Origin: Burkholderia sp. D-99 | Lineage (GTDB): Bacteria > Pseudomonadota > Gammaproteobacteria > Burkholderiales > Burkholderiaceae | Direction of reading: 5' to 3' | Assembly (NCBI RefSeq): GCF_011605345.1 | Contig: NZ_JAAOXM010000003.1 | Coordinates: forward strand, 558,001 to 622,000 | DNA length: 64,000 nucleotides | Part shown: positions 24,940 to 33,964 of the stretch, one piece after another | Layout of the letters: each line of letters opens with the position of its first letter | How positions within the stretch are numbered: the stretch's first letter is position 1 | The notes under the pieces: model-generated | Database searches by the model: none | Told to the model about the DNA's origin: nothing | Seen by the model: the letters and a program-made list of their open reading frames with translations, nothing else | Translations under genes and position numbers: made by a program

Positions 24940-26001
24940 ATGCTTTCGATTTGCAAGATGTTGTTTGCCGCGCGCGCCGCCATGCTCGGCGCGGGCTTCG
25001 CCGTCGCGTGCGCCATGCCTGCCGTGGCGGCTGCCGCGTCGCCCGCCGGCAATGACGGGCCCGTGTATGGCCCGCGCCTGGAAGGGTTCACCTATCCGGC
25101 GCCCGTGCATCTGTACCCGTTCGTATCGCAGCGCGAAACGCTCGAAATGGCCTACCTCGATGTGCAGCCGGCGCACCCGAACGGCCGCACCGTCGTACTG
25201 CTGCACGGGAAGAACTTCTGCGCGGCGACCTGGGAGGACACGATCGGCGTGCTGAGCCGCGCCGGCTATCGCGTGATCGCGCCGGACCAGATCGGCTTCT
25301 GCAAGTCGTCGAAGCCCGATCGCTACCAGTACAGCTTCCAGCAACTGGCGCGCAACACGCACGCGCTGCTCGAATCGGTGGGGGTGAAGTCGGCGACGAT
25401 CGTCGGCCACTCGACGGGCGGGATGCTCGCGATGCGCTATGCGCTGATGTATCCGAAGGCGACTGACCAGCTCGTGCTCGTGAACCCGATCGGCCTCGAG
25501 GACTGGAAGGCGCTCGGCGTGCCGCCGCTGTCGGTCGACTACTGGTATGCGCGCGAGCAGAAGACCACGGCCGACGGCATCCGCCGCTACGAGCAAGGCA
25601 CGTACTACGCGGGCAAGTGGTCGCCGTCGTACGAGCGCTGGGTGCAGATGCTGGCCGGGATGTACCGGGGCGCCGGTCGCGACGCAGTCGCGTGGAACTC
25701 CGCGCTGATCTACGACATGATCCTCACGCAGCCGGTGGTCTATGAACTCGGCGCGATCCGCGTGCCGACGCTGCTGATGATCGGCGACAAGGACACGACG
25801 GCGATCGGCAAGGACGTCTCGCCGCCCGACGTGCATGCGAAGCTCGGCCACTACCCGGAACTCGCGAAGCGGACGCAGGCCGCGATCCCCGGCGCGCAAC
25901 TCGTCGAATTCCCGACGCTCGGGCACGCGCCGCAGATCCAGGACCCGGACGCGTTTCACAAGGCGCTGCTTGACGGGCTTGAGACCGTGCACCCGCAGTG
26001 A
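24940..26001 (+). CDS. Exported alpha/beta hydrolase
   Basis: A protein of about 353 residues with a signal peptide (LFAARAAMLGAGFAVACAMPAVAAAA) and an alpha/beta hydrolase domain. The oxyanion strand is VVLLHGKNFCAATWE, the nucleophile elbow is GHSTGGM (Ser about 158), the acid is in MIGDKDTTA and the catalytic His in LGHAPQIQ. Esterase, lipase or epoxide-hydrolase-like activity cannot be narrowed down. The start is uncertain: GTG 24931, ATG 24940 and ATG 24958 are all in frame and none has a clear ribosome binding site; all keep the signal peptide. It converges with the luciferase-like gene at 26038. Confidence 0.85.
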   Translation: MLSICKMLFAARAAMLGAGFAVACAMPAVAAAASPAGNDGPVYGPRLEGFTYPAPVHLYPFVSQRETLEMAYLDVQPAHPNGRTVVLLHGKNFCAATWEDTIGVLSRAGYRVIAPDQIGFCKSSKPDRYQYSFQQLARNTHALLESVGVKSATIVGHSTGGMLAMRYALMYPKATDQLVLVNPIGLEDWKALGVPPLSVDYWYAREQKTTADGIRRYEQGTYYAGKWSPSYERWVQMLAGMYRGAGRDAVAWNSALIYDMILTQPVVYELGAIRVPTLLMIGDKDTTAIGKDVSPPDVHAKLGHYPELAKRTQAAIPGAQLVEFPTLGHAPQIQDPDAFHKALLDGLETVHPQ

Positions 26002-26037
26002 TGCGGGGCCGGCCGCAGGCGGCCCGGGTGCGTGCCG

Positions 26038-27036
26038 TCAGTGCGCTTCGCTCGCGAGTTCGTCGCGGATCTGCGCGGTCAGTTCGAACGAACGCAGCCG
26101 TGCCGCGTGATCGTAGATCTGTGCGGTGACGATCAGCTCGTCGGCCCCCGTCTGCGCGATGCGGTCGCGCAGCTTGTCGCGCACCGTGTCGCGTGAGCCG
26201 ACCGCCGCGAACGACAGCGAATGCGCCACGGTCGCGAGCTCGAGCTCGTTGGCCTCGAGCGCGTCGACGGGGGGCGGCAGCTTGCCCGGCGTGCCGCGCC
26301 GCAGATTGATGAACTGCTGCTGCAGCGATGTGAACAGGCGCCGCGCCTCGTCGTCGGTATCGGCTGCGAACACGTTGACGCCGACCATCGCATGCGGCTT
26401 CGGCCATGCGGCCGACGGCCGGTACTGCGCACGATAGATCTCGAGCGCGCGCATCAGGTAATCCGGCGCGAAGTGCGACGCAAATGCGAACGGCAGCCCG
26501 AGCATCGCGGCCAGCTGCGCGCTGAACAAACTCGAACCCAGCAGCCACACCGGCACGTCGAGCCCCGCGCCGGGCACCGCGCGCACGCGCTGGCCGGGCA
26601 CCGGCTCCGCGAAGTAGCGCTGCAGCTCGGCGACGTCGTCCGGAAACGAGTCGGCGCTGCCGATCAGGTCGCGGCGCAGCGCGCGCGACGTGGTCTGGTC
26701 GGTGCCGGGCGCGCGGCCGAGGCCGAGGTCGATGCGCCCCGGATACAGCGACGCGAGCGTGCCGAACTGCTCGGCGATCACGAGCGGTGCGTGGTTCGGC
26801 AGCATGATGCCGCCCGACCCGACCCGGATCGTCCGCGTGGCGCCCGCGACATGGCCGATCACGACGGCTGTTGCCGCGCTCGCGATGCCGGGCATGTTGT
26901 GATGCTCGGCGAGCCAGTAGCGCTGGTAACCCCAGCGTTCCGCGTGCTGCGCGAGATCGACGGTGTTGCGGAAAGCCTGGGAGGCGTCGGCGCCGGCCGG
27001 AATGGGGGCGAGATCGAGTACGGAAAACGGAGTCAT
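26038..27036 (-). CDS. LLM-class flavin-dependent oxidoreductase (luciferase-like)
   Basis: A 332-residue (beta/alpha)8-barrel flavoprotein of the bacterial luciferase-like group, YhbW subgroup. Recognised by [74 protein letters not shown] and [15 protein letters not shown]. Such enzymes use FMNH2 and oxygen on unknown substrates. The ATG at 27036 is chosen; the 22-residue extension to 27102 lacks similarity. It is transcribed away from the hopanoid cluster, across a 640-base intergenic region that contains a T-N11-A type palindrome at 27193. Confidence 0.9.
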   Translation of the reverse strand: MTPFSVLDLAPIPAGADASQAFRNTVDLAQHAERWGYQRYWLAEHHNMPGIASAATAVVIGHVAGATRTIRVGSGGIMLPNHAPLVIAEQFGTLASLYPGRIDLGLGRAPGTDQTTSRALRRDLIGSADSFPDDVAELQRYFAEPVPGQRVRAVPGAGLDVPVWLLGSSLFSAQLAAMLGLPFAFASHFAPDYLMRALEIYRAQYRPSAAWPKPHAMVGVNVFAADTDDEARRLFTSLQQQFINLRRGTPGKLPPPVDALEANELELATVAHSLSFAAVGSRDTVRDKLRDRIAQTGADELIVTAQIYDHAARLRSFELTAQIRDELASEAH

Positions 27037-27676
27037 CGGTTGGCCTTCGAACGAGGGGGCGGGGTGATGCGCGTACGCAACAAATGCCAAGGATTTTGCC
27101 AAAGGGTTCCGGAACGTGCTGGGGGCGGCCCGATACCCATGCGCCTTTCAGGGGTGCAGGGTCGAATTCGGCGATCGTTGCAAAAATCAATCTAATCTGC
27201 GATTAATTACCAATCTTTACGGCGATTGGATGTGAATCCGCATCGACGTACAAATTTGCACGAAACGTTTGATTTTCAAGACTGCAATACGCCTGCAAAC
27301 CGCTTACGCTAACGTAAACGCGGGTGTGCTCAAATGGTTCGCCGACTGCGCAGCTTTGCCGGAATTGCACCAGTGCGTTTCTCGTAGTGCCGAGCGCGGT
27401 GTGCCGCAGACTGCTAAAATCCGGCGCCTGCCCATGTTGTGCCGAAGGTAGCCATACGAGTCTTCCCGCATCCCGTCCGGGCGTCGCGCGGAAGATGCGC
27501 CACGCGAAGCCGGGCATGGCCACACCCGAAGGATGGGTCGAGCCTCCCTCATATACAGACGCTGCTGGAACAAGGAGTCGGGTCGTGCCCGCGTTCGTCG
27601 TTGTCGGAATATCGAATCACGCTCAATCACGCTCAAGCGTTCTCCATGGCGTTCAGGTCGCCGGGAGGCGTCGCGC
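27037..27676. other. Long divergent intergenic region upstream of hpnI
   Basis: About 640 bases with no convincing gene; the short open frames here overlap on both strands and match nothing I know. Two palindromes are seen: TAATC-TGC-GATTA (27193-27205) and an imperfect 20-bp one centred on TTACG-CTAA-CGTAA (27301-27320). The sequence between 27180 and 27330 is clearly AT-richer than the genes around it, as expected for promoters. Confidence 0.5.
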
Positions 27677-28852
27677 ATGACGGCAACCGCAACGATGCTC
27701 GACTGGCTCCTGATCGTCTTTACGCTGGCCGCGGCCGGCTATGCGCTCGTCGCCGCGTTCGCACCGCGGCCGCGTACGCCGCGCACGGCCGTGCGCGACG
27801 GCTTCGAGCCGGTCAGCGTGCTCAAGCCGCTGTGCGGCGCGGAGCCGCACCTGTACGAAAACCTCGCGACGTTCTGCGAGCAGCGCCATCCGCGTTATGA
27901 AGTGCTGTTCGGCGTCGCGTCGGCGGCCGATCCGGCCGTCGCTGTGGTCGAACGGCTGCGCACCGATTATCCCGAGTGCGACATCACGCTCGTGATCGAT
28001 GCGCGCGTGCACGGCAAGAACCTGAAGGTCAGCAACCTGATCAACCTCGCCGAGCGCGCGAAGTACGGCCGCATCGTGATCGCGGACAGCGACATCGCGG
28101 TGAAGCCCGACTATCTGGAGCGCGTGACGGCGCCGCTCGCCGATGTGTCGGTCGGTGTCGTCACGTGCCTGTATCATGCGCGCAGCGTCGGCGGGTTCTG
28201 GACGCGAATCGGCGCGCAATTCGTCGATGCATGGTTCGCGCCGTCGGTCCGGATCACGCACCTCGGCCGCTCGAGCCGCTTCGGCTTCGGCGCGACGCTC
28301 GCGCTGACGCGCGACACGCTCGACCGGATCGGCGGCTTTCCCGCGCTGAAGGACGAACTGGCCGACGATTTCTGGCTTGCCGAGCTGCCGCGCTGCCTCG
28401 GGCGCCGCACCGTGCTGTCGGAGGTCGAGGTCGCGACCGACGTGATCGAGCCGTCGTTCGGGCCGCTGTGGCACCGCGAGACGCGCTGGCTGCGCACGAT
28501 CCGTTCGCTGAACCCGGCCGGTTTCGCGTTCCTGTTCATTACGTTCACCGTGCCGTGGCTCGCGATCGGCGCGGCGCTCGCGCTGCGCCTCGACGGCACC
28601 TTCGCCGGCTCGCTGGCGGGCGGGGCGGCCGTGGTGGGCGCGTTCGGGCGGCTCGTGCTGCACGCGCGTGGCGAGGACGGCTGGCGCGCATTCTGGCGCG
28701 ACCTGCCGCTCGTCGCGGTGCGCGACACGCTGCTCGCGCTCGAGTGGCTCGCGGCCGTGTTCGGCACGCACGTCGTGTGGCGCGGCGCGAGGATGACGGT
28801 TGTTGGCGGCGAACGCGCGACGGCGGCCGTTGAAGCAGTGGACGGCCGCTAG
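27677..28852 (+). CDS. hpnI: Hopanoid biosynthesis glycosyltransferase HpnI
   Basis: A 391-residue GT2-family membrane glycosyltransferase. HpnI attaches N-acetylglucosamine to bacteriohopanetetrol. It has an N-terminal helix (LLIVFTLAAAGYALVAAF), the GT2 core with FEPVSVLKPLCGAEPHLYENLATFCEQ, the DxD-like motif IVIADSDIAV (about 135), DELADDFWLAEL and RETRWLRTIR (QxxRW-like), and C-terminal helices. The ATG at 27677 has GGGAGG upstream. The order hpnI-hpnJ-hpnK-hpnL is the known hopanoid head-group set. A terminator-like hairpin separates it from hpnJ, so hpnI may be its own transcript. Confidence 0.93.
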   Translation: MTATATMLDWLLIVFTLAAAGYALVAAFAPRPRTPRTAVRDGFEPVSVLKPLCGAEPHLYENLATFCEQRHPRYEVLFGVASAADPAVAVVERLRTDYPECDITLVIDARVHGKNLKVSNLINLAERAKYGRIVIADSDIAVKPDYLERVTAPLADVSVGVVTCLYHARSVGGFWTRIGAQFVDAWFAPSVRITHLGRSSRFGFGATLALTRDTLDRIGGFPALKDELADDFWLAELPRCLGRRTVLSEVEVATDVIEPSFGPLWHRETRWLRTIRSLNPAGFAFLFITFTVPWLAIGAALALRLDGTFAGSLAGGAAVVGAFGRLVLHARGEDGWRAFWRDLPLVAVRDTLLALEWLAAVFGTHVVWRGARMTVVGGERATAAVEAVDGR

Positions 28853-28930
28853 GGTCGTTCCGATCGAACCCGGCCCGAGGGCCGAGACGCGCTGCGCGGC
28901 AAGGCCGCGCAACGCGACATGACAGAGAGG

Positions 28931-28962
28931 CGGGCGCCGGCATGGCGGCCCGCGGTTTTTTG
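28931..28962 (+). terminator. Rho-independent terminator-like hairpin between hpnI and hpnJ
   Basis: GCGGGC-GCC, loop GGCAT, GGC-G-GCCCGC (one bulged G) then GG and six T. It lies 79 bases after the hpnI stop. TTGACT at 28961-28966 directly after the T run may be the -35 of a new promoter for hpnJ. Confidence 0.75.
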
Positions 28963-29009
28963 ACTGAATCGTTGTAACGAATCGAACTATGCAGGCTACC
29001 GGAGCACTC

Positions 29010-30431
29010 ATGAAAACGCTGTTCTTGCAGGCCCCTTCGTATGACGGCTTCGACGGCGGAGCCGGCTCGCGCTATCAGGCGAAGCGCGAAATCCGTTCCT
29101 TCTGGTATCCGACGTGGCTCGCACAGCCGGCCGCGCTCGTGCCGGGCAGCCGCGTCCTCGATGCACCGGCCGACGGCCTGTCGGTCGAGGAGACGCTGAA
29201 GATCGCGAACGACTACGACCTCGTGATCATCCACACGAGCACGCCGTCGTTCCCGACCGACGCGATGTTCGCGCAGGATCTGAAGAAGATGAAGCCGTCG
29301 ATGCTGGTCGGCATGGTGGGCGCGAAGGTGATGGTCGATCCGCACAACTCGCTCACGGCGAGCGAGGCAATCGACTTCGTGTGCCGCGAGGAATTCGACT
29401 ACACCTGCAAGGAAATCGCCGAAGGCAAGCCGTTCCCCGAGATCAAGGGCTTGAGCTGGCGCGCGAAGGACGGCTCGATCGAGCACAACGAAGCGCGTCC
29501 GATCCTCGAGAACATGGACGAACTGCCGTTCGTCGCGCCCATCTACAAGCGCGACCTGAAGATCGACAACTACTTCATCGGCTACCTGAACTACCCGTAC
29601 GTGTCGATCTACACGGGTCGCGGCTGCAAGTCGCGCTGCACGTTCTGCCTGTGGCCGCAGACGGTCAGCGGCCATCGCTACCGCACGCGCTCGGTCGAGA
29701 ACGTGCTCGCGGAAGCGAAGTGGATCCGCGACAACATGCCGGAAGTGAAGGAACTGATGTTCGACGACGACACCTTCACCGACGACCTGCCGCGCGCCGA
29801 AGCCATCGCTATCGGCCTGGGCAAGCTCGGCATGACGTGGTCGTGCAACGCGAAGGCCAACGTGCCGTACAAGTCGCTCAAGGTCATGAAGGAAAACGGC
29901 CTGCGCTTGCTGCTGGTCGGCTTCGAATCCGGCGACGACCAGATCCTCGTGAACATCAAGAAGGGCGTGCGCACCGATTTCGCGCGTCGTTTCAGCGCGG
30001 ACTGCAAGAAGCTCGGCATCAAGATCCACGGCACCTTCATCCTCGGCCTGCCGGGCGAGACGCAGGAGACCATCAAGAAGACGATCGAGTATGCGAAGGA
30101 AATCAATCCGCACACGATCCAGGTCTCGCTCGCCGCGCCGTATCCGGGCACGACGCTCTACAAGCAGGCCGTCGAAAACGGCTGGATGGAAGAGAACAAG
30201 ACGATCAACCTGGTGAGCAAGGAAGGCGTGCAGCTCGCGGCGATCGGCTATGCGCACCTGTCGCGCGACGAGATCTATCACCACCTCGAGCAGTTCTATC
30301 GCCAGTTCTACTTCCGTCCGTCGAAGATCTGGGAAATCGTGCGCGAGATGCTGACGAGCTGGGACATGATGAAGCGTCGCCTGCGCGAAGGCGTCGAATT
30401 CTTCCGCTTCCTGCGCGCACACGAGGCGTAA
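29010..30431 (+). CDS. hpnJ: Hopanoid biosynthesis radical SAM protein HpnJ
   Basis: A 473-residue B12-binding radical SAM enzyme. HpnJ contracts the glucosamine ring of bacteriohopanetetrol to a five-membered cyclitol (BHT cyclitol ether). The N-terminal third looks like a cobalamin-binding Rossmann fold (YDLVIIHTSTPSFPTDAMF), and the radical SAM cluster motif is CKSRCTFC (about residues 208-215, CxxxCxxC). LMFDDDTFTDDLPRAEAIA and LVGFESGDDQIL are also typical. The ATG at 29010 has GGAG nine bases upstream; an in-frame ATG at 28989 adds seven residues. It is followed closely by hpnK (spacing 3 bases), so the two are co-translated. Confidence 0.94.
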   Translation: MKTLFLQAPSYDGFDGGAGSRYQAKREIRSFWYPTWLAQPAALVPGSRVLDAPADGLSVEETLKIANDYDLVIIHTSTPSFPTDAMFAQDLKKMKPSMLVGMVGAKVMVDPHNSLTASEAIDFVCREEFDYTCKEIAEGKPFPEIKGLSWRAKDGSIEHNEARPILENMDELPFVAPIYKRDLKIDNYFIGYLNYPYVSIYTGRGCKSRCTFCLWPQTVSGHRYRTRSVENVLAEAKWIRDNMPEVKELMFDDDTFTDDLPRAEAIAIGLGKLGMTWSCNAKANVPYKSLKVMKENGLRLLLVGFESGDDQILVNIKKGVRTDFARRFSADCKKLGIKIHGTFILGLPGETQETIKKTIEYAKEINPHTIQVSLAAPYPGTTLYKQAVENGWMEENKTINLVSKEGVQLAAIGYAHLSRDEIYHHLEQFYRQFYFRPSKIWEIVREMLTSWDMMKRRLREGVEFFRFLRAHEA

Positions 30432-30434
30432 TCC

Positions 30435-31319
30435 GTGGCGACGCAGCGGGCGGCGCGGGCGCTGATCTTCACCGCGGACGACTTCGGGTTGCACCCGCGC
30501 GTCAACGCGGCAGTCGAGCGCGCGCACCGCGACGGCGTGCTGAACGCTGCCAGCCTGATGGTTGGCGCGCCCGCCGCACAGGATGCGATCGAGCGCGCGC
30601 GGCGGCTGCCGTCGCTCGCGGTCGGCCTGCATCTCGTGCTTGCGGACGGGCCGGCCACGCTGCCCGCGCATGAGATTCCCGCGCTCGTCGGCCCCGACGG
30701 GCGGTTCGGCGACGCGATGGCGAAGGACGGCTGTCGCTTCTTCTTCCTGCCGCACGTTCGTGCGCAACTGCGCCGCGAGATTCGCGCGCAGTTCGACGCG
30801 TTCGCGGCGAGCGGCCTGCCGCTCGACCACGTGAACGCGCACAAGCATTTCCACCTGCATCCGACCGTGCTGTCGCTGATCATCGAGATCGGCCGCGACT
30901 ACGGGCTGCGCGCGGTGCGACTGCCGTACGAGACGAGCGCGCCCGCGCTGCTCAAGCCGTGGATCGCGCTCGTGCGCGCGCGGCTCGACCGCGCGGGTCT
31001 CGCGCACAACGACTACGTGGTCGGGATCGAACACACGGGCGCGATGGACGAGGCCGTGCTGCTCGACGCGCTTGCCAAGCTGCCGCCGGGCGTCGGCGAG
31101 ATCTACTGCCATCCGGCCGAGGCCGGCGACGGCCCGATCACGCCGACGATGACCGGCTACCGTCCGGTGGACGAACTCGATGCGCTGCTGTCGCCGCGCG
31201 TGGCGGCCGCACTGAAGGCCGCAGGCGTCGCGACCGGCGGCTTTGCCGACGTGTTCGGCCAGCCCGCGGCGCGGCGCGGCGCGCATGCGCCGCACGCACC
31301 GGGAGCGCAGCCGTCATGA
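30435..31319 (+). CDS. hpnK: Hopanoid biosynthesis deacetylase HpnK (YdjC/ChbG family)
   Basis: A 294-residue YdjC-family carbohydrate deacetylase; HpnK removes the acetyl group from the GlcNAc added by HpnI. The metal site is visible: FTADDFGLHPRVN (Asp pair, about 15-16), VGLHLVLADGPA and HVNAHKHFHLHP (His ligands). The C-terminus has EIYCHPAE. The start is a GTG at 30435, three bases after the hpnJ stop. It overlaps hpnL by four bases (ATGA), which supports coupled translation of hpnJ-hpnK-hpnL. Confidence 0.92.
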   Translation: MATQRAARALIFTADDFGLHPRVNAAVERAHRDGVLNAASLMVGAPAAQDAIERARRLPSLAVGLHLVLADGPATLPAHEIPALVGPDGRFGDAMAKDGCRFFFLPHVRAQLRREIRAQFDAFAASGLPLDHVNAHKHFHLHPTVLSLIIEIGRDYGLRAVRLPYETSAPALLKPWIALVRARLDRAGLAHNDYVVGIEHTGAMDEAVLLDALAKLPPGVGEIYCHPAEAGDGPITPTMTGYRPVDELDALLSPRVAAALKAAGVATGGFADVFGQPAARRGAHAPHAPGAQPS

Positions 31320-32359
31320 CCAAGTGGATCAAATGGCTCGGCTGGCCGCTCGGCATCGGCATCCTGCTCGCGCTGGGGCTGCACGAAGGCGTCGGCGACG
31401 TGTCGCAGATGCTCGCGCGCGCCGGTTACGCGCTGCTGTGGCTCGTACCGTTCCACGCGCTGCCGCTGCTGCTCGACGCCTACGCGTGGCACCTGCTGCT
31501 CGACAAGCGCTCGTCGCTGCCGTTCCTCTGGTGGATCGCGACCGTGCGCGAAGCGGTGAACCGGCTGCTGCCGGTGGTCGGGATCGGCGGTGAGCTGGTC
31601 GGTATCCGGCTCGCGCGCTGGCAGGTGCCCGACGCGAGCCGCGTGACGGCGTCGGTGATCGTCGAGGTGCTCGTGACGATCGTCGTCCAGTATGCGTTTG
31701 CCGCGCTCGGCCTCGTGCTGCTGCTCGCGACGACGGACAACATGGGCGGCGGCACGATCGGCCTCGCGCTGCTGCTGACACTGCCGCTGCCGGTGCTCGG
31801 CGTCGTGCTGATGCGCCGCGGCGGTGTCTTCCATGCGATCGAGCGGTTCGCGGGCCGCCTGCTCGGCGATTCGCACCGGCTGTTGCAGGGCGTGGACGGC
31901 AAGCGGCTCGATGCCGATATCGATGCGCTGATGTCGCGCACGGGCCTGTTGTTCAGCGCATTCTTCTGGCAACTGGCCGGCTACGTGCTCGGCGCGCTCG
32001 AGATCTACTGGGCGCTCGCGCTGCTTGGCCATCCGGTGTCGATCGGCGGCGCGATCGCGATCGAGGCGATGACGCAGGCCGTGCGCCATGCGGCGTTCAT
32101 GGTGCCGGGCGGCCTCGGCGTGCAGGAGGCGACCGTCGTGCTGCTCGCGCAGATGTTCGGCGTCGACCGCGAGACGGCGCTGTCGCTCGCGCTGGTCAAG
32201 CGCGGCCGCGAGGTGCTGTTCGGCTGTCTGGCGCTCGGTTCGTGGCAGCTTGCCGAACTCGTGCGTACGCGGCGCCACATCGGCGCGCCGCCGGCTGTGC
32301 CGCGCGCGCCGCAAGCGACGAGCCGCGTGGCCGAAACCGAAACCGAAACGATGCATTGA
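31316..32359 (+). CDS. hpnL: Hopanoid-associated membrane protein HpnL (LPG synthase TM family)
   Basis: A 347-residue integral membrane protein of the lysylphosphatidylglycerol-synthase transmembrane family (Pfam PF03706), here lacking a catalytic domain. About eight hydrophobic helices are visible (GWPLGIGILLALGL, YALLWLVPFHALPLLL, VIVEVLVTIVVQYAFAALGLVLLL, IGLALLLTLPLPVLGVVL), plus the conserved motifs GIGGELVGIRL and PGGLGVQEA. HpnL-type proteins are thought to move or handle hopanoid lipids; the exact role is not shown by sequence. It ends the coupled hpnJKL unit. Confidence 0.85.
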   Translation: MTKWIKWLGWPLGIGILLALGLHEGVGDVSQMLARAGYALLWLVPFHALPLLLDAYAWHLLLDKRSSLPFLWWIATVREAVNRLLPVVGIGGELVGIRLARWQVPDASRVTASVIVEVLVTIVVQYAFAALGLVLLLATTDNMGGGTIGLALLLTLPLPVLGVVLMRRGGVFHAIERFAGRLLGDSHRLLQGVDGKRLDADIDALMSRTGLLFSAFFWQLAGYVLGALEIYWALALLGHPVSIGGAIAIEAMTQAVRHAAFMVPGGLGVQEATVVLLAQMFGVDRETALSLALVKRGREVLFGCLALGSWQLAELVRTRRHIGAPPAVPRAPQATSRVAETETETMH

Positions 32360-32446
32360 TCATGAGACGGGCCGCGCGCCCGTCTCGCGCTTTTGGCGTC
32401 GCGCGGGTATCCTTGCCGCGTGTTTTCTCGACGCGCATTTCTTCCG

Positions 32447-33004
32447 ATGAATTTCCGTTTCCGGCTGCTTCCCGTGACGATGCTGGCCGCCGCGCTGGCG
32501 CTGACCGGCTGCGACGACAAGCAAGGCAACTTCGACGTGCAACGTATCAGGGACTTCTTCAACGCGATCAAGCCCGCGCCGCTGCTGCTGAAGGGGCTGA
32601 AGGTCGGCGAATCGACCGAGGCCGACGTGCGCGGCACGATGGGCAAGCCCGAGACCGAGCGCGACTTCACCGATGGCTCGAAGCGTCTCGAATACCCGCG
32701 CGGCCCGATGGGCAACCAGACGTGGTTCGTCGATCTCGATGCGAACGGCCGCTATACGGGCGCGACGCAGGTGCTGACCGCCGAGAATTTCGCGAAGGTG
32801 CGCCCCGGGATGAACGAGGACGAGGTGCGGCGCCTGCTCGGCAAGCCCGGCGACATCGCGCAGTATCCGCTCAAGCCCGAGATAGTCTGGAGCTGGCGCT
32901 GGCTCGAGGACGGCGTCAACACCGACGCATTCTTCAACGTTCATTTCGGTCCGGACGGGCTCGTCTATACGACTTCGCGCTCCGACATCCTGAAGGGGCG
33001 GTAA
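32447..33004 (+). CDS. Outer-membrane-type lipoprotein with two SmpA/OmlA (BamE)-like repeats
   Basis: A 185-residue lipoprotein. The signal peptide ends LALTGC (lipobox; Cys at about residue 20 becomes lipidated). The mature part holds two copies of the small SmpA/OmlA fold: first VGESTEADVRGTMGKP with FVDLDANGR, then PGMNEDEVRRLLGKPGD with NVHFGPDGLVYTTS. Single-copy relatives include BamE of the outer-membrane protein assembly machine. It lies 87 bases after hpnL in the same direction, which suggests but does not prove a link to the hopanoid cluster. The ATG at 32447 is chosen because it gives a normal signal peptide. A terminator follows at 33052. Confidence 0.85.
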   Translation: MNFRFRLLPVTMLAAALALTGCDDKQGNFDVQRIRDFFNAIKPAPLLLKGLKVGESTEADVRGTMGKPETERDFTDGSKRLEYPRGPMGNQTWFVDLDANGRYTGATQVLTAENFAKVRPGMNEDEVRRLLGKPGDIAQYPLKPEIVWSWRWLEDGVNTDAFFNVHFGPDGLVYTTSRSDILKGR

Positions 33005-33051
33005 GCGCAGCCGCCTTCGGCGCTATATCGAAAAAGCGACCGGAAAATTGC

Positions 33052-33102
33052 AAAAAGTCCGCTTCCCTGCCCGTTATCCGGTTGTCAGGGAGCGGCTTTT
33101 TT
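33052..33102 (+). terminator. Rho-independent terminator after the lipoprotein gene
   Basis: AAAAAG-CCGCT-CCCTG pairs with CAGGG-AGCGG-CTTTTTT, with single-base bulges and a 16-base loop. The T run makes it convincing on the plus strand. Confidence 0.75.
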
Positions 33103-33182
33103 CCTTTTGAAACAGCGGCGTAGGCCGTAGTTGCAAATGATGGGACGGATTGTTGCGACGCAGCAATCGCGTGCAAGGTGGT

Positions 33183-33211
33183 TTGAGGCAATCAATTTCG
33201 CTTGCGACTAT
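33183..33211 (+). promoter_or_regulatory. Candidate sigma-70 promoter of the arginine transporter operon
   Basis: TTGAGG (33183-33188), a 17-base spacer and GACTAT (33206-33211) lie 64 bases before the GTG of the first permease gene. Both hexamers match only partly, but the spacing is ideal and this is the only good candidate between the terminator at 33102 and the gene. Confidence 0.4.
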
Positions 33212-33274
33212 CCGCGTCAGCCCGGCGCGGGACAGGCATACGCGTCGGCATCCATTCCAACTCTGGAGACGCGC

Positions 33275-33964
33275 GTGTTCCTTTACGGCTTTGGTCCTGT
33301 CCTCTGGGCCGGCACCGTGCAGACCATCGAGCTGTCGGTGCTGTCGCTCGCCACTGCGGTGGCGCTGGGGCTGATCGGCGCGGTGGCGAAGCTGTCGCCC
33401 AACCGGGTATTGCGAGCGATCGCGACCGGTTATACGACGCTGATCCGCTCGGTGCCCGATCTTGTCCTGATGCTGCTGTTGTTCTACAGCATCCAGATCT
33501 GGCTGAACCAGTTCACCGATTTCGTCGGCTGGGACCAGATCGACATCGACCCGTTCGTGGCCGGCGTGCTGACGCTCGGCTTCATCTATGGCGCGTACTT
33601 CACCGAGACCTTCCGCGGCGCGTTCCTGTCGGTGCCGCGCGGCCAGCTCGAAGCCGGTGCGGCTTACGGGATGAGCGGCGCGCGGGTGTTCGCGCGGATC
33701 ATGTTTCCGCAGATGATGCGGTTTGCGCTGCCGGGCATCGGCAACAACTGGCAGGTGCTCGTGAAGGCCACCGCGCTGGTGTCGATCATCGGCCTCGCGG
33801 ACGTCGTGAAGGCCGCGCAGGACGCCGGCAAGAGCACGTTCAACATGTTCTTCTTCATCCTCGTCGCGGCGCTGATCTATCTCGCGATCACGACCGTTTC
33901 CAACCTCGTGCTGATCCAGCTCGAGAAGCGTTATTCCATGGGCGTGCGGCACGCAGAACTATGA
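33275..33964 (+). CDS. hisQ: Basic amino acid ABC transporter permease (HisQ type)
   Basis: A 229-residue inner-membrane permease of the His/Arg/Lys/ornithine uptake family. It has about five transmembrane helices and the EAA loop [29 protein letters not shown] (about 140-170) that contacts the ATPase. The GTG at 33275 is chosen because CTGGAGA lies just upstream and the protein then begins [23 protein letters not shown], matching HisQ/ArtQ. It overlaps the second permease by four bases (ATGA). Its context, next to ArgR-like and ast genes, says the cargo is arginine or ornithine. Confidence 0.9.
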   Translation: MFLYGFGPVLWAGTVQTIELSVLSLATAVALGLIGAVAKLSPNRVLRAIATGYTTLIRSVPDLVLMLLLFYSIQIWLNQFTDFVGWDQIDIDPFVAGVLTLGFIYGAYFTETFRGAFLSVPRGQLEAGAAYGMSGARVFARIMFPQMMRFALPGIGNNWQVLVKATALVSIIGLADVVKAAQDAGKSTFNMFFFILVAALIYLAITTVSNLVLIQLEKRYSMGVRHAEL

